Assembly: GCF_016863615.1 (NCBI RefSeq)
Contig: NZ_BOPF01000004.1
Span: 62,001-126,000, forward strand
DNA length: 64,000 bases
Source: Virgisporangium aliadipatigenens
Lineage (GTDB): Bacteria > Actinomycetota > Actinomycetes > Mycobacteriales > Micromonosporaceae
Direction: 5' to 3'
Position 1 is the stretch's first letter. Each line of letters opens with the position of its first letter. Made by a program: the position numbers and the translations under genes. Below, in pieces: positions 17,361-27,168 of this stretch. The notes under the pieces were generated by a model. It saw only the letters and a program-made list of their open reading frames with translations. It was not told the origin of the DNA and did no database searches.

Positions 17361-18680
17361 CTACTTCGGCCAGGACGCCTCGACGTTGGCGACCGTGGTC
17401 GCCGTCGGCTGGCCGTTGATCCACTTGGTGATCTCGCTCCAGAACGTGCCCGCGCCCACAGCGCCCGGCATCAGGTCCGAGGCGTCGAAGCGAAGCACCG
17501 AGTTCTGGTCGCGCAGCAGCTGCACCGACAGCTTCTCCACCGGGTTCGTGAACTCCTCCAGCGGAATCTTGTTGTTCGACGGGATGCCCAGCCCCGACTT
17601 CAGGAACTTCGAGCCGAAGTCCGCCGACGCCATGAACGTCTGCACCGCCGCCACCTCCGGCCGGTCGGCGAACGCCGCGAGATAGTCGCCGGAGATCTCG
17701 ACCGGCTTGCCCCGACCCGCGTCGACCGGCGGGTTGTAGAAGACGAAGATGTCGCCGTCCGGCCCGATCTTCGTGCCGCGCGGGAAGAAGCTGCTGTAGA
17801 ACGCGGCCATCCGGTAGAAGTAGCACTTCCCGGACAGCACCGGCAGGCCGGCGACGCCGAACCCGGTCGGCGCGATGCTCGGCGTGCCGTTCAGCACGTA
17901 TCCGGGCGTCTTCAGCACTCGCCCCACCCAGTCGAACGCCGCCGCCACCTTCGGGTCGTTGAACGGGAGCTGGTGTGCGATCCACTGGTCGTACACCTCC
18001 GGCCCGTGCAGGCGCAGCATCGCCTCCTCGACCCAGTCCGTGCCCGGCCAACCGGTGGCGCCGCCGGACTCCCAGCCGTCGCACCACGGGTTCACGCCGG
18101 CGGCCCTGATCCGGTCGGCGAGCACGTAGAAGTCCGCCCACGTCTGCGGAACGGTGTAGCCGGCCCGCGCGAACGCACTCGGCGAGTACCACACCAGCGA
18201 CTTCACCGAACTGGCGAACGGCACCGCGAACAGCGTTCCGTTGACGGTCGCGTAGGAGAGCATGTCCTTCGCATAGTTCTGCGGCGCGTTGTCCGTGAAC
18301 TCCTTCGACGGCGGCGTCATCTTGCCCGCCGACGCGAGGTCCTTGATCAGACCGGGCTGCGAGATGACGGCCAGGTCGGGAGCCTCCTTGGTACCGGCGG
18401 TCTTGGTGACCGTTCCCTCGACATCCTTGGAGGGCACCGTCTGCACCTTGATCGACGTGCAGTCGGAGAAGTCGCGCAGCGCGGCCGACAGGTTGACGAC
18501 GTCGAGGTTGTTGACGGTGCGCATCAGCGTGACCGTGGTGCCCTCGTGACCCAGGTACGCCTCGAACGCGCCGCAGTCGACGTCGGAGCCGCTCGACACG
18601 TTCACCGTGCCGCTGTCCGCACCGCAGCCCGCGGTGACCAACGCCACCGTGGCGAACACCGCGGCGATCTTCTTCCGCAC
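17361..18680 (-). CDS. ABC-type solute-binding lipoprotein (sugar-type), coupled to a chemoreceptor
   Basis: 439 residues. Lipoprotein signal with lipobox VTAGC, then a family-1 extracellular solute-binding fold (SGSDVDCGAFEAYLG, WYSPSAFARAGY, PVLSGKCYFYRMAAFY, final KWINGQPTA). The GTG at 18680 is preferred because AAGGAG sits 6 bases before it. The ATG at 18686 directly abuts that signal. The signal also overlaps the stop codon of the upstream chemoreceptor gene. No permease or ATPase gene is adjacent, so the protein may serve ligand sensing, import through distant permeases, or both. Confidence 0.85.
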   Translation of the reverse strand: MRKKIAAVFATVALVTAGCGADSGTVNVSSGSDVDCGAFEAYLGHEGTTVTLMRTVNNLDVVNLSAALRDFSDCTSIKVQTVPSKDVEGTVTKTAGTKEAPDLAVISQPGLIKDLASAGKMTPPSKEFTDNAPQNYAKDMLSYATVNGTLFAVPFASSVKSLVWYSPSAFARAGYTVPQTWADFYVLADRIRAAGVNPWCDGWESGGATGWPGTDWVEEAMLRLHGPEVYDQWIAHQLPFNDPKVAAAFDWVGRVLKTPGYVLNGTPSIAPTGFGVAGLPVLSGKCYFYRMAAFYSSFFPRGTKIGPDGDIFVFYNPPVDAGRGKPVEISGDYLAAFADRPEVAAVQTFMASADFGSKFLKSGLGIPSNNKIPLEEFTNPVEKLSVQLLRDQNSVLRFDASDLMPGAVGAGTFWSEITKWINGQPTATTVANVEASWPK

Positions 18681-18690
18681 GGCCATCTCC

Positions 18691-20271
18691 TTATGCCTTG
18701 AAGCGCTGAACGGCGTCGCGGAGCACCTGGGCGGTCACCATCAGGTCGTTCGCCGTGGCGCGGGCGGCCTGCCCGTCGCTGTCCGCGGCGTGCACAGAGG
18801 ACGCCAGGTGCCCGATCGCGTCGGTGATCTCCGAGGTGCCGGTGGCCGCCTCGACGACGTTGCGGCTCATCTCGTTCGTGGTCGCCGACTGCTCCTCGAC
18901 GGCGGTCGCGATCGTGACCTGCTGACTGTTGATCTCGTCGATGATGCGGCTGATGTCGCTGATCGCCCGGACCGCGCCGACGCTGCTGGTCTGGATCGCC
19001 GCGACCCGCTTGGCGATGTCCTCGGTGGCGGCCGCCGTCTCGCTGGCCAGGTCCTTCACCTCACCGGCCACGACGGCGAAGCCGCGGCCCAGTTCGCCGG
19101 CGCGGGCCGCCTCGATGGTGGCGTTGAGCGCCAGCAGGTTGGTCTGCGCCGCGATCGCCGTGATGACCTTGACGACCTCGCCGATCTGCGCCGACGAGTC
19201 GCCGAGTTCGGTGACCGTCTCCGTGGTGTTCTCCACGACGGTCACGGCCTCGGTGGCGACCTGCGCCGCCCGGTGCGCGGCGTCGGAGATCGAGTGCATC
19301 GCCGCGCTGGTCTCCTCGGCGCCGGCCGCGAGCGTCTGCACGCGGTTGGAGACCAGGTTCGCTCCGGAGACCACGTGGTTGACCTGTTCCGCGGCGGCGG
19401 CCGTCGACTCGCCGATCCGCGACTCCGAGCGCAGCACCTGGTCGGAGGCGACGCTCACGTCGTCGGCGGCCATCCGGATGGCGACCACCGTGTCGCGCAT
19501 GGCGTCCCGCGCCTTCTCGTAGCCGGCGGCCATCCGGCCGATCTCGTCCGTGCCGTGCACCTCGACCGTGGCGGTCAGGTCGCCGCCGGCCATCGCGTCG
19601 AGCGCGGCCTTGACCTTCAGCACCGGCTTCACGATGGCGCGGGCGATCAGCAGCGCGATCGCGCTCGCCGCGATGAGGCCGCCGATCAGCACGGCGAGCA
19701 GGATCGTCGTGGAGTTCTGCTCGGCGGTGCGGATGTCCCGGCTGCCGGCGACGACGCCCTCGTTCTCCAGGCTCGCGATGCGGTCCAGGTTCTCCGTCGC
19801 CATGAGCAGCGCCTGCGCCTGCTGGACCCGGGCCTCCTGCAGCTTCGCCCGGTCCGCGGCCTTCGCCGCCGGCAGGATCTTGGTGTCGCGGGAGTCCCGG
19901 TAGAACGCCACCGCCGAGTCGATCAGTTGGTGCGTGCCGACGCGGCCCCGGCTCTGCTTCTTGTAGTCGTTCCAGAACTCGTCGAACGCGGTGTCGGACT
20001 CCTTGATGTCCTCCTCCGCCTGCCGCTTCGACACGTCGTCCTGCAGGTCGGCGTAGCCGAGCACCGCCGAGTCCTCCTGGAGCAGGGCGGCGCGGGCGGC
20101 GTGCACGTTCAGGGCCTGGCGCACGCGGTTGGTGGCGATGTCGTCCGACGCGTCGGCGACCGAGCGCAGCTGGATCACGCCCACCGCGCCGATGGCGATC
20201 ATGGCGAGGCCGGCGATGGAGACGACAAGCAGGAGCTTGGTGAGCACACCCATGTTCCGCCACCGCGCCAT
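18691..20271 (-). CDS. Methyl-accepting chemotaxis protein
   Basis: 526 residues. An N-terminal membrane helix ([19 protein letters not shown]), a four-helix-bundle type periplasmic sensor (about 40-180), a second helix ([19 protein letters not shown]), a HAMP domain and a long signalling hairpin with the conserved tip [20 protein letters not shown]. The ATG at 20271 follows AGGAG by 6 bases. The next gene, a solute-binding lipoprotein, is translationally coupled. Presence of a receptor implies a motile stage such as flagellated spores. Confidence 0.92.
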   Translation of the reverse strand: MARWRNMGVLTKLLLVVSIAGLAMIAIGAVGVIQLRSVADASDDIATNRVRQALNVHAARAALLQEDSAVLGYADLQDDVSKRQAEEDIKESDTAFDEFWNDYKKQSRGRVGTHQLIDSAVAFYRDSRDTKILPAAKAADRAKLQEARVQQAQALLMATENLDRIASLENEGVVAGSRDIRTAEQNSTTILLAVLIGGLIAASAIALLIARAIVKPVLKVKAALDAMAGGDLTATVEVHGTDEIGRMAAGYEKARDAMRDTVVAIRMAADDVSVASDQVLRSESRIGESTAAAAEQVNHVVSGANLVSNRVQTLAAGAEETSAAMHSISDAAHRAAQVATEAVTVVENTTETVTELGDSSAQIGEVVKVITAIAAQTNLLALNATIEAARAGELGRGFAVVAGEVKDLASETAAATEDIAKRVAAIQTSSVGAVRAISDISRIIDEINSQQVTIATAVEEQSATTNEMSRNVVEAATGTSEITDAIGHLASSVHAADSDGQAARATANDLMVTAQVLRDAVQRFKA

Positions 20272-20399
20272 TCGTCGCTCCTGCCACCCATCCTCTTGTC
20301 CGGCTGTCTTATCGGCCAGTTTCGGCGGCATGTGAGTGATGTCCCAATAGCCTTTCGTCTGACAAGAACCGCGGGCCTGGTTTCCGCGTCTTGCCGGAT

Positions 20400-21680
20400 G
20401 TGAACGCGTTACGGATCACCTGGATCGAGGCGCGCCGGTCCGCCGCCCTCTGGCTCGGCGCGCTCGGCGCGGCCGTCGCCGCCGCCATGCTCGGCGACCC
20501 CGAGCGCTGGGACGGGCTCTGGATGCAGACCGTCCTCGTGCACCAGGCGAACCTGGCGCTGCTGTGGCCGTTCGCGGTCGCGGCGGGGGCGTGGCAGGGG
20601 CGGCGCGACCATGCCGCCCGGGTCGGCGACCTGGTCCGCGCCGCGCCGCGGCCAGGGGCGAGCCGGGTGGCGCCGTTGGCGTTCGTGCTCGCCGGTGCGC
20701 TCGGCGGCGGGTGGATCGCCGCATCCGCCCCGGGCATCGGCCGCGCCGTGCTGGCCGCCTCGTACCGGCCGCCCGGCTGGTACTGGCCGCTGCTCGTCGG
20801 CGGGCTCGCCATGGGCGCCGCGGGACTGCTGGGACTCGGACTCGGCCGGCTCCTGCCGTCGCGGCTCACCGCCCCGCTGCTCGGCGTCGCCGGCGTCGTC
20901 CTGTCCGTCGTGCCGCTCGTCATCTGGCGCGGTTCGGATGCTCCGGCGTTACTGCTGGTGCCGGGCAACCTCGGGGAATCCACCGACGAGTGGGCCACCG
21001 TGGCGACGCGGGCCGACGTGGGGCAGGCGCTGTGGTTCGCCGGGCTGGCCGCCGCCGGATGGGCGCTCTACGCCGGGGCGCGGTACTGGTCGGCCGTTCC
21101 GGCCGTCATCGGGCTGGCCGCCGCCGTGCTCGTCCTGCCTGCCGCCGACCGGGCCGCCCCCCGTGACGTTCACGCGGTCGAACTGGTCTGTGCCGACGGA
21201 ACGCCACGCGTCTGCGTCACCCGGCTGTACGAGCCGATCCTGCCGGCGCTCGTCGGACCGGCCCGCGAGGCGCTTGCCCTGCTGGCCAAGCTGCCCGACC
21301 CGCCGACCTCGGTGGTGCAGGAAACCGCGCCCTACGCGTCATTCGTGGCGCAGCGGCGGGACACCGTTCACCTGCTACTGACCGTGTACGGCGACGGTTC
21401 CACCCTGGACCTGACGAACGCCGTCCTCGACGGCGCCGGCACCTGGGCGTGCGGGGCGCCCGACGACGACCTCGCCACCTGGGACCGGATCCTGGCTGCC
21501 CGCGAGGCGGCGGCGCTGTGGCTGCGCGGCGGCACCAGCGCGGATCCCCTGGTGGCCGACGCCCTGAACGCCCTGCGGGCGCTGCCGGCCGCCGACCAGG
21601 CGGCGCGGGTGGGTGCGATGCGGGAAGCGGCGCTCGCGTGCCGGAAGGATCAGTACGAGACACTTCTCCGGCCGAACTGA
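20400..21680 (+). CDS. Multi-pass membrane protein resembling ABC-2-type exporter permeases
   Basis: 426 residues from GTG 20400; a TTG at 20391 is possible. Six hydrophobic segments in the first 260 residues (for example [52 protein letters not shown]) are followed by a soluble C-terminal domain of about 170 residues with paired cysteines ([17 protein letters not shown]). No ATPase is adjacent. The opening [15 protein letters not shown] is typical of ABC-2-like membrane subunits of actinomycetes. Specific role unknown. Confidence 0.65.
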   Translation: MNALRITWIEARRSAALWLGALGAAVAAAMLGDPERWDGLWMQTVLVHQANLALLWPFAVAAGAWQGRRDHAARVGDLVRAAPRPGASRVAPLAFVLAGALGGGWIAASAPGIGRAVLAASYRPPGWYWPLLVGGLAMGAAGLLGLGLGRLLPSRLTAPLLGVAGVVLSVVPLVIWRGSDAPALLLVPGNLGESTDEWATVATRADVGQALWFAGLAAAGWALYAGARYWSAVPAVIGLAAAVLVLPAADRAAPRDVHAVELVCADGTPRVCVTRLYEPILPALVGPAREALALLAKLPDPPTSVVQETAPYASFVAQRRDTVHLLLTVYGDGSTLDLTNAVLDGAGTWACGAPDDDLATWDRILAAREAAALWLRGGTSADPLVADALNALRALPAADQAARVGAMREAALACRKDQYETLLRPN

Positions 21681-21910
21681 AGGGGCGCTCGATGCGATCG
21701 CGGCCACCGATACGCGGAAAATTTGGCGGGGCGTCGCACAGCCACCGACGGGCCTGTCCGCGCTGGACGAATGGCCGAATTCCGGAGGGTGAAACTGCAC
21801 ACGAACGGTGGCACTCTCCGACGCGCACTTCCCGATCGACAATTCGCGGGTAAAAGTCCCTGATGCGACGCCCATTCGTCGTGCCGCGCGGATTACCGAG
21901 AGGAACACTG

Positions 21911-22498
21911 GTGCAGCATCCCGGAGAGCCCCGCAGGGTGTCCGCCACGCTCTTCGGCGATGGCGCGGTGCGGGTGTGGACCGTCGTCGGGGGAGTCGTC
22001 AGCCTTCTCGGCCTCCTGATCTCCGTAGCCATCGTCCTCGGAACGGCGGACCAGGAGACCACGTCCGGAGTGTTCGTCCGCGACCGATCGGAGTCGCAGA
22101 ACGACGCGGTATCCTCCGGTATCACCGAAAGTTCCGGTGCGGATATCGCGGGGACCTGGAAAGGCGAGTACCGCTGCGCGCAGGGGCTGACCGGCCTGAC
22201 CCTGATAATCTTCGTGGTCGACCGGAAAAATGCACGCGCAACATTCGAGTTCTATCCGTTGCCCAGCAATCCTTCGGTTCCGCGGGGATCGTTCGCGCTC
22301 AAGGGGACGTACTTCTCCACCGGCATTTCGCTGGAGCCGGACTACTGGATTCATCAGCCCGCCGGCTACATGATGCTGGGGCTTTCCCTGGGCGTGAGCC
22401 GGACCGATCCGCCACGGATCTCGGGTGATCTGCCGATGGGGTGTCATCGGTTGGAGGTCGTGAAGGTCTCGGACGAGACGCGGCCGCCGCCGACGTGA
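21911..22498 (+). CDS. Membrane-anchored protein with extracellular lipocalin-like domain, unknown family
   Basis: 195 residues from the GTG at 21911, preceded by GAGAGGA. One membrane helix (VWTVVGGVVSLLGLLISVAIVLG), a Ser/Asp linker and an outer domain starting ADIAGTWKGEYRCAQG, the kind of opening seen in small beta-barrel domains, and ending with DLPMGCHRLEV. The two cysteines may pair. Codon use has more A/T-ending codons than its neighbours. The 230 bases before it hold no supported gene. Confidence 0.6.
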   Translation: MQHPGEPRRVSATLFGDGAVRVWTVVGGVVSLLGLLISVAIVLGTADQETTSGVFVRDRSESQNDAVSSGITESSGADIAGTWKGEYRCAQGLTGLTLIIFVVDRKNARATFEFYPLPSNPSVPRGSFALKGTYFSTGISLEPDYWIHQPAGYMMLGLSLGVSRTDPPRISGDLPMGCHRLEVVKVSDETRPPPT

Positions 22499-22511
22499 GT
22501 GGGTCGTGTGG

Positions 22512-22584
22512 TGCCCCCGGCAGGATTCGAACCTGCGACACACGGTTTAGGAAACCGTTGCTCTATCCCCTGAGCTACGAGGGC
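22512..22584 (-). tRNA. tRNA-Arg, anticodon CCT
   Basis: Read on the minus strand it has a 7-bp acceptor stem (GCCCTCG paired across the 3' end), a D-arm, an ACGGT/ACCGT anticodon stem with loop TTCCTAA (anticodon CCT), and a T-arm with GGTTCGAATCC. A genomic CCA follows at 22511-22509. Its 5' half is the left attachment copy of the integrated element, which lies directly upstream of this tRNA. Confidence 0.95.
22547..22584. repeat. attL: 38-bp direct repeat, 5' half of tRNA-Arg
   Basis: Exactly repeated at 36763-36800. In tRNA sense it runs from base 1 of the acceptor stem to the last base of the anticodon loop. The flanking bases differ on both sides, which sets the limits of identity. Confidence 0.92.
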
Positions 22585-22586
22585 TT

Positions 22587-22604
22587 GACCTGCGCAAACA
22601 GGTC
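22587..22604. repeat. Inverted repeat between the tRNA 5' end and the integrase
   Basis: GACCTG and CAGGTC separated by CGCAAA, 2 bases upstream of the tRNA 5' end. It could be a protein-binding site of the attachment region or a leader hairpin of the tRNA transcript. Confidence 0.4.
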
Positions 22605-22630
22605 GGGCGGTGCGGTGAGGATGGCTAGCC

Positions 22631-22649
22631 GTCCCGCACATGTCCCGTG
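22631..22649. promoter_or_regulatory. Candidate left arm-type integrase site
   Basis: GTCCCGCACATGTCCCGTG contains two GTCCCG hexamers 11 bp apart. The same 19-bp pattern with two changes occurs at 36603-36621 near the other end. Paired arm sites flanking the core are expected for tyrosine recombinases once the element is circular. Confidence 0.5.
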
Positions 22650-22690
22650 CACGGCACAGACTGTCCGACACACGCGACAAGTCTGCCAGA

Positions 22691-24040
22691 TCATCCCTGA
22701 TCACTGAGCGCCGCCTCAATCCTTTTGTTCGCCGCCTCACCCTGGCCATCGATGCAGTTGGCGTAGACCTGCAACAGCACCGCCACACTGTGGCCGAGCC
22801 GGCGGGCAACCTCAGTGGTGACGACGCCAGCATTGAGCCACAAGGAGGCAGCGGCGTGCCGCAGGTCGTACGGACGTCCGGCGAGAGGGGACGCCGTTTC
22901 GGTCGGGGTGAGCGCGGCGGCGCGGGCGTGCTGCCACAGCTTGCTGTAGTGGCTGTTCGGCACAGTGCCGCCGGTCGAGGTGCGGAACAGTCGGCCGTCG
23001 CTTGCCGTGCCGTACCACTCGATGTGATGCCGGAGATGACGGACCAGTTCCGGTGGGATCGGCACCGGTCGTACCTCGTTGCGCCCTCGACGTTTGAGTC
23101 CTCGGCGTTCCCGGGCGCGTCCGTCATCGGTCCACGCAGTGCCGGCAGACGGGTCGGTGGTGGTGAGGTCGATGCGTCCCCACCCCCGCTTCGGCAGGTA
23201 GCAGTTGTCGCGGCGCAGGTCGAGTGCCTCGGAGGGGCGCAGCCCAGCGAAGTACATGCAGGCGAAGAAGGCGACGAGGCGTCGACCGGTGCGCGCATGC
23301 TGTCGTACTGCCGCCAGGAGCCGGCGCACCTGTTCGGGATTGGCGACCACCCGCCGGTCCACCGTTGAGGCGACCTCGGGTGCCTTCCACTGCACCCGGT
23401 CGATCGGGTTGGCCGGCAGGATCTCCAGCTCGACGGCATATCCGAGTGCGTTGTAGACCACCGCCCGTTTGCGGTAGGTCGTCGTTGCGGCGGCCGGCTT
23501 GCCGTCGAGCTTCACGGCCAGGGCGTCGAGCAGGCGCCGTACCGTCGCGGTGCTACGCAGTGCCGACAGTCGCATCGATGCGGCGTTGGCCCACACCAGC
23601 GCCTCACGGACCTCGGCCGGCATGGCGGTACCCCGCCGACCACTGTTGAACGCCCACCCATAGAGTGCACGCCGTAGTACCTCGTCATCAGGACGACCGC
23701 GTCGCGGTTCGAACAGGGCCATGGTGGCGGTCGTCAGCGCTTCAGCCATTGAAATCCGGCTCTTGGCGGCAGCCTTCGGCCACTTCATGTCGACATATGA
23801 GCAGGCGTGTTCCAGCCAACGGGCATCGTTGGCCTTTCGTACCGGAAGCCCAGACGTTTCGTCGAACGGCTCGCCGTCGCGCGCCGCTTTCATCAGCTCT
23901 GATCGGAAACTCTCGGCCAGCGGCTTTGTGATGAAGGAGCGCGAGCATTCGCGACCGTTCACCACCCAGCGAACCTCGTAAGGGCGACGTCTTCTTGCCT
24001 TCTTTCGAATCGACCAGAATTGGATGTCGTAGCTACTCAT
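22691..24040 (-). CDS. int: Tyrosine integrase
   Basis: 449 residues. The N-terminal arm-binding and core-binding regions are followed by a catalytic domain with Arg268 (AGLRPSEAL), Arg394 in PYDLRHAAASL, His417 in RRLGHS, and nucleophile Tyr426 in LLQVYANCI. The first His of the HxxR box is Tyr391, as in many actinomycete element integrases. The ATG at 24040 follows GAGGAGGC and overlaps the excisionase stop (ATGA). It catalyses integration at and excision from tRNA-Arg, 107 bp away. Confidence 0.95.
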   Translation of the reverse strand: MSSYDIQFWSIRKKARRRRPYEVRWVVNGRECSRSFITKPLAESFRSELMKAARDGEPFDETSGLPVRKANDARWLEHACSYVDMKWPKAAAKSRISMAEALTTATMALFEPRRGRPDDEVLRRALYGWAFNSGRRGTAMPAEVREALVWANAASMRLSALRSTATVRRLLDALAVKLDGKPAAATTTYRKRAVVYNALGYAVELEILPANPIDRVQWKAPEVASTVDRRVVANPEQVRRLLAAVRQHARTGRRLVAFFACMYFAGLRPSEALDLRRDNCYLPKRGWGRIDLTTTDPSAGTAWTDDGRARERRGLKRRGRNEVRPVPIPPELVRHLRHHIEWYGTASDGRLFRTSTGGTVPNSHYSKLWQHARAAALTPTETASPLAGRPYDLRHAAASLWLNAGVVTTEVARRLGHSVAVLLQVYANCIDGQGEAANKRIEAALSDQG

Positions 24041-24225
24041 GCCGCCTCCTCGTGACTCTCCAGCCAGGCCAAAAGATCCCGACGGCGAATACGCACATCC
24101 CCGTTGGGAAGCTTGATAGACCGGGGTCCGCAACGCTTCTGCCGCCAGTAATAGAACGTCGATCGCGGAACCCGAAGAATCGCGATCGCGTCATCAATCG
24201 TCAACAGCTCATCGTCACCCTGCAT
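24037..24225 (-). CDS. xis: Excisionase, small winged-helix DNA-binding protein
   Basis: 62 residues. A MerR-like helix-turn-helix (LTIDDAIAILRVPRSTFYYW) and a C-terminal wing (GDVRIRRRDLLAWLESHE), the standard form of actinomycete Xis proteins. It lies between the initiator (26-base gap) and the integrase (4-bp overlap). It directs the integrase toward excision. Confidence 0.9.
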   Translation of the reverse strand: MQGDDELLTIDDAIAILRVPRSTFYYWRQKRCGPRSIKLPNGDVRIRRRDLLAWLESHEEAA

Positions 24226-24251
24226 CAGCCAGTCCGTTCATCGCACACCAC

Positions 24252-26069
24252 CTACGCCGCCATTCGTTCCACCATTTCCGCCCCAGCTTCATGGGCGAGT
24301 TCCTCGCGTCCGGCGGCCCGCCGTGAGCGGGCGAGGTCGGCGGCGGTGTTGGCGAGGAGGGCGTCGCCGGTGGTGCGCCAGCCGGCGCCAGCGAAGGTGA
24401 AGACGCCGACGACGAGGGTGGTTTCCTCGGTCGTGTGCTCGGCGGCCCGGACGGTGCCGGGGTTGGTGTCGGCCTGGTGGTCGTGTTCGCGTCGGTATGC
24501 GATGCGGGTGTCGCGGAGGAGGCCGAAGGTGACGGAGTAGCGGCGGGCTTTGGTGAGGAAGTGGCCGCCGAAGCCGAGCATGTGTGCCCAGCGGCGCAGC
24601 CCTTCATATGGCCCGGGTTGACGGTTGTTGGCCGGTTGGGTGTCAAGGTTGGCTTGACGTTCGGCGACGCAGGACGGGCAGGCGGTGTATCGGGTTCGGG
24701 TGCCGCAGTCGGGGCAGTTCCAGGGCGTGTCGAAGGGCTGTCGACGTTCGCCAGGTTCCGGTGCGCGGGCGGCCCGGCTGTGGAGTAGGGCGGCTTTGTG
24801 GGCGAAGGGTCGGCCGAGTCGCCAGCAGGCGTGGATGAGGCGAGCGGTGTGGTCCCCGTCGGGGTCGGCGTGTTCGTCGACGTTGTCGGTGGTGATGCGG
24901 GTGGGTGTGTGCCCGGTGACCTCGGTGCTTTTGGTGGCGTATTTGGCAAGGTAGCCGGCGACCATGGAATCGGTGACGGTGCGGTGCCCGGACAGGGCGA
25001 TATGGCGGATGTCGAGTCCCTTGTCGGGGTCGCCCCACGCGATCGGCCAGCCGGTCAGCCGGTCCAAGTGTGGCGGGGTGTCGAAGCGTTCGTGCGCGAC
25101 GGCATGGCGGATCGCCGCTTCGATGTCATCCGTAGTGAAGCCGGCCGGCGGGGGAACGACCGCGTCGGGGTCGGAGCCGTCGCGGCCGTCGAGGCGTAGG
25201 AGGACGTGGAAGTGAACCGCGCCGCGGGTCTGAAACTCGGCGACTTTGCCGTGCCGCAGCTGCACCGCCGGTTTGGTGCGTGGCCGGCCTTTGGTGTCGT
25301 AGCCGACGATGACACGGGGGATGCCGCGTTGTGCGGCGAGCCGGGCAAGGTGCCGGTCGGCGGTTTGTTTGGTGCAGCGCCATAGTTCGCCGGCGTGGTG
25401 GTTCCAGACGGCGTGGTGGTCGTAGTCATAGCAGTCGAGGCACAGCGGCCGTCCGATGGCGGTGTCGCCGGCTTCGTGGCGGACCCAGCACACGGCAGGC
25501 CGTCCGTGGGCACAAAGGCCGGTGGGGTTGCGGCGGGCGCGGCAGGGCTCGGCGCGGCAGTCGCAGCGTCGTCGGTCGGCGCAGGTGTGCTTCGAGACGA
25601 CGCGGGCATGGACCGGGCCGAACGAGGGTGCGGTGAAGGTGGCAAACACAGCCGGATGCTGCGAGACCGTGTCGGAGACGCCCTTCCCACCGACGAGGCC
25701 GGCGCGCAGCAGTTGGTAGGCGTCGCGCTGGTAGGTGCGCGCACACGACGGGCAGACCCGTGCGCGGCGGTTGCCGCAGGCCTTGTAGATGGCCGCATCC
25801 GGCATGCCCAACGTGTCGCGCAGGATCAAACGTTGGCCGGTCCTCGGGTGTGTGGTTTCCAGCGTGCCGACGAGGCGGATCGGGCGGGTGCAGCCGGCGG
25901 CGGCTTGGACGTGGTGGAGCCAGTCGAAATAGCCGGCGGTACCGGCCCGGGTAAGGGCCGTTCCGATGGCGGAGGACGCGGGGGCGTGCCGGTGCTGCTC
26001 GGCGTTCGAGCCCGTGCCCCACACCGGGATGGTGGTGTGGGGCACGGGATCCAGCGTCGAGTAGGTCAC
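24252..26069 (-). CDS. RepSA-like rolling-circle replication initiator
   Basis: 605 residues. Cys-rich zinc-binding segments (VCPSCARTY, CADRRRCDCRAEPC), then the HUH metal motif in GAVHFHVLLRLDG, and a tyrosine-containing region YLAKYATKSTEV that probably holds the nicking Tyr. The later zinc segment CPDCGTRTRYTACPSC is usual in pSAM2-type RepSA. It nicks the double-strand origin to start replication of the excised circle. It overlaps the upstream 112-residue gene by 4 bp. Confidence 0.92.
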   Translation of the reverse strand: MTYSTLDPVPHTTIPVWGTGSNAEQHRHAPASSAIGTALTRAGTAGYFDWLHHVQAAAGCTRPIRLVGTLETTHPRTGQRLILRDTLGMPDAAIYKACGNRRARVCPSCARTYQRDAYQLLRAGLVGGKGVSDTVSQHPAVFATFTAPSFGPVHARVVSKHTCADRRRCDCRAEPCRARRNPTGLCAHGRPAVCWVRHEAGDTAIGRPLCLDCYDYDHHAVWNHHAGELWRCTKQTADRHLARLAAQRGIPRVIVGYDTKGRPRTKPAVQLRHGKVAEFQTRGAVHFHVLLRLDGRDGSDPDAVVPPPAGFTTDDIEAAIRHAVAHERFDTPPHLDRLTGWPIAWGDPDKGLDIRHIALSGHRTVTDSMVAGYLAKYATKSTEVTGHTPTRITTDNVDEHADPDGDHTARLIHACWRLGRPFAHKAALLHSRAARAPEPGERRQPFDTPWNCPDCGTRTRYTACPSCVAERQANLDTQPANNRQPGPYEGLRRWAHMLGFGGHFLTKARRYSVTFGLLRDTRIAYRREHDHQADTNPGTVRAAEHTTEETTLVVGVFTFAGAGWRTTGDALLANTAADLARSRRAAGREELAHEAGAEMVERMAA

Positions 26070-26404
26070 TCAGCGTCCCTCGAAGCGGGGCACTGAGTCG
26101 GGGTGTTGTCCGCCGGGATGTTGTCCGGTCGCGTGTTCTCGGGGCCTTCCCAACCTCGGAACTCGCTGGTGACGGTGCGGACGTTGATGACGTGCCGGCA
26201 GTTGCGGCACTGGTCATCGAACGGGGCGTAGCGCCGGCAGTCTGCCGTGACGATGCGGTCTGCTTGTTCGATGCTGAACGGCGCGAGGCATCGTCCGGTG
26301 TGGACGGTGTCGACGATGCGCCGGTGGATGGTGATGACGTGCGGGGTCAGGTTGGCCGGGCACGAGTGGAAGACGTGGTGCTCGTCGACGATGAAGGTCG
26401 TCAT
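26066..26404 (-). CDS. Element protein of 112 residues, unknown function
   Basis: Contains four cysteines, including CRNCRHV and CPANLTPHVITIHRRIVDTVHTG; a small metal-binding role is possible. It is coupled by ATGA to the genes on both sides (the DUF2637-like gene and the initiator), so it belongs to the replication/transfer operon. No family recognised. Confidence 0.65.
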   Translation of the reverse strand: MTTFIVDEHHVFHSCPANLTPHVITIHRRIVDTVHTGRCLAPFSIEQADRIVTADCRRYAPFDDQCRNCRHVINVRTVTSEFRGWEGPENTRPDNIPADNTPTQCPASRDAE

Positions 26405-27168
26405 GCGACACCGCCCAGGACCGGTGTTCCGTTGACCCGTACCGGTTCCGGCTGGGTGGCCGGTCCGTCGTCGGTAATAGCGGTGAGGAGCTGCCCGGCG
26501 ATAGCCGGCGGGATGGACAGCCGCGCGGCGAGTTCATCGGTGGTGATAGGGCGTCCAGTGGATTGCTGATGGTTGACGGCCGCGAACCGGGCCGGGGCCA
26601 GCATGTGCACCGGCACGGTGTTGAGCCCTGCCGGGTTCGTGGGCACAGAAGCCGGCGGCTCAGCTGGTGCGGGCGGTGCCGCGTCGGCGAACTGCCCCGA
26701 GACGTCGCCCGGGGTGGCCGTGACCGGCGTAGGAGCCGGCGGTGTGGTCGGTGCCAGTTCAGCGATGGTGTGGGAGATAGCCGCGGTGCGCGACAGCACC
26801 ACTTTTGCCAGGACGACGAAACCGATCGCGGGTAGTGCCGCGGCGAGCCAGCCGATGACCGAGGGTTCTGCTTCGACGACCTGCGCGGCGAGGGAGACGA
26901 GGACGAAGAAGACCAGCGCCGAGATGACGAACCCGGTCGGTCGGTTGGTCCGTGCCCGGCGGCGTAGTTCCAGGCCGAGGGCGATGGACATCAGTTCCAC
27001 GACGACGGCATCGGCCCAGCCGATCCAGTTCGGCTGTCCGTGCGCGACAGCGACATCGTGAACGTGGGTGAACGAAGCAGCACCGGCCATGCCGCCGATT
27101 GCGAGCATGATGAGGACCTGGACGACGCCTTCGAAGCGTTCGCCGTCGGCCGGTTTCGGGGTGCTCAT
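26401..27168 (-). CDS. DUF2637-like spread membrane protein
   Basis: 255 residues. Three to four membrane helices in the first 140 residues (VQVLIMLAIGGMAGAASF, WADAVVVELMSIALGLE, VISALVFFVLVSLAAQV, AALPAIGFVVLAKVVL), then a Pro/Ala-rich linker and a C-terminal helix-turn-helix-like part (TTDELAARLSIPPAIAGQLL). Proteins of this form occur next to rep in actinomycete elements and are thought to help spread within the recipient mycelium. ATGA overlaps on both sides. Confidence 0.75.
   Translation of the reverse strand: MSTPKPADGERFEGVVQVLIMLAIGGMAGAASFTHVHDVAVAHGQPNWIGWADAVVVELMSIALGLELRRRARTNRPTGFVISALVFFVLVSLAAQVVEAEPSVIGWLAAALPAIGFVVLAKVVLSRTAAISHTIAELAPTTPPAPTPVTATPGDVSGQFADAAPPAPAEPPASVPTNPAGLNTVPVHMLAPARFAAVNHQQSTGRPITTDELAARLSIPPAIAGQLLTAITDDGPATQPEPVRVNGTPVLGGVA

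Noticed and set aside
22441-22707. An 88-residue frame over tRNA-Arg
   Set aside because: Contains the usual peptide produced by translating a tRNA gene.
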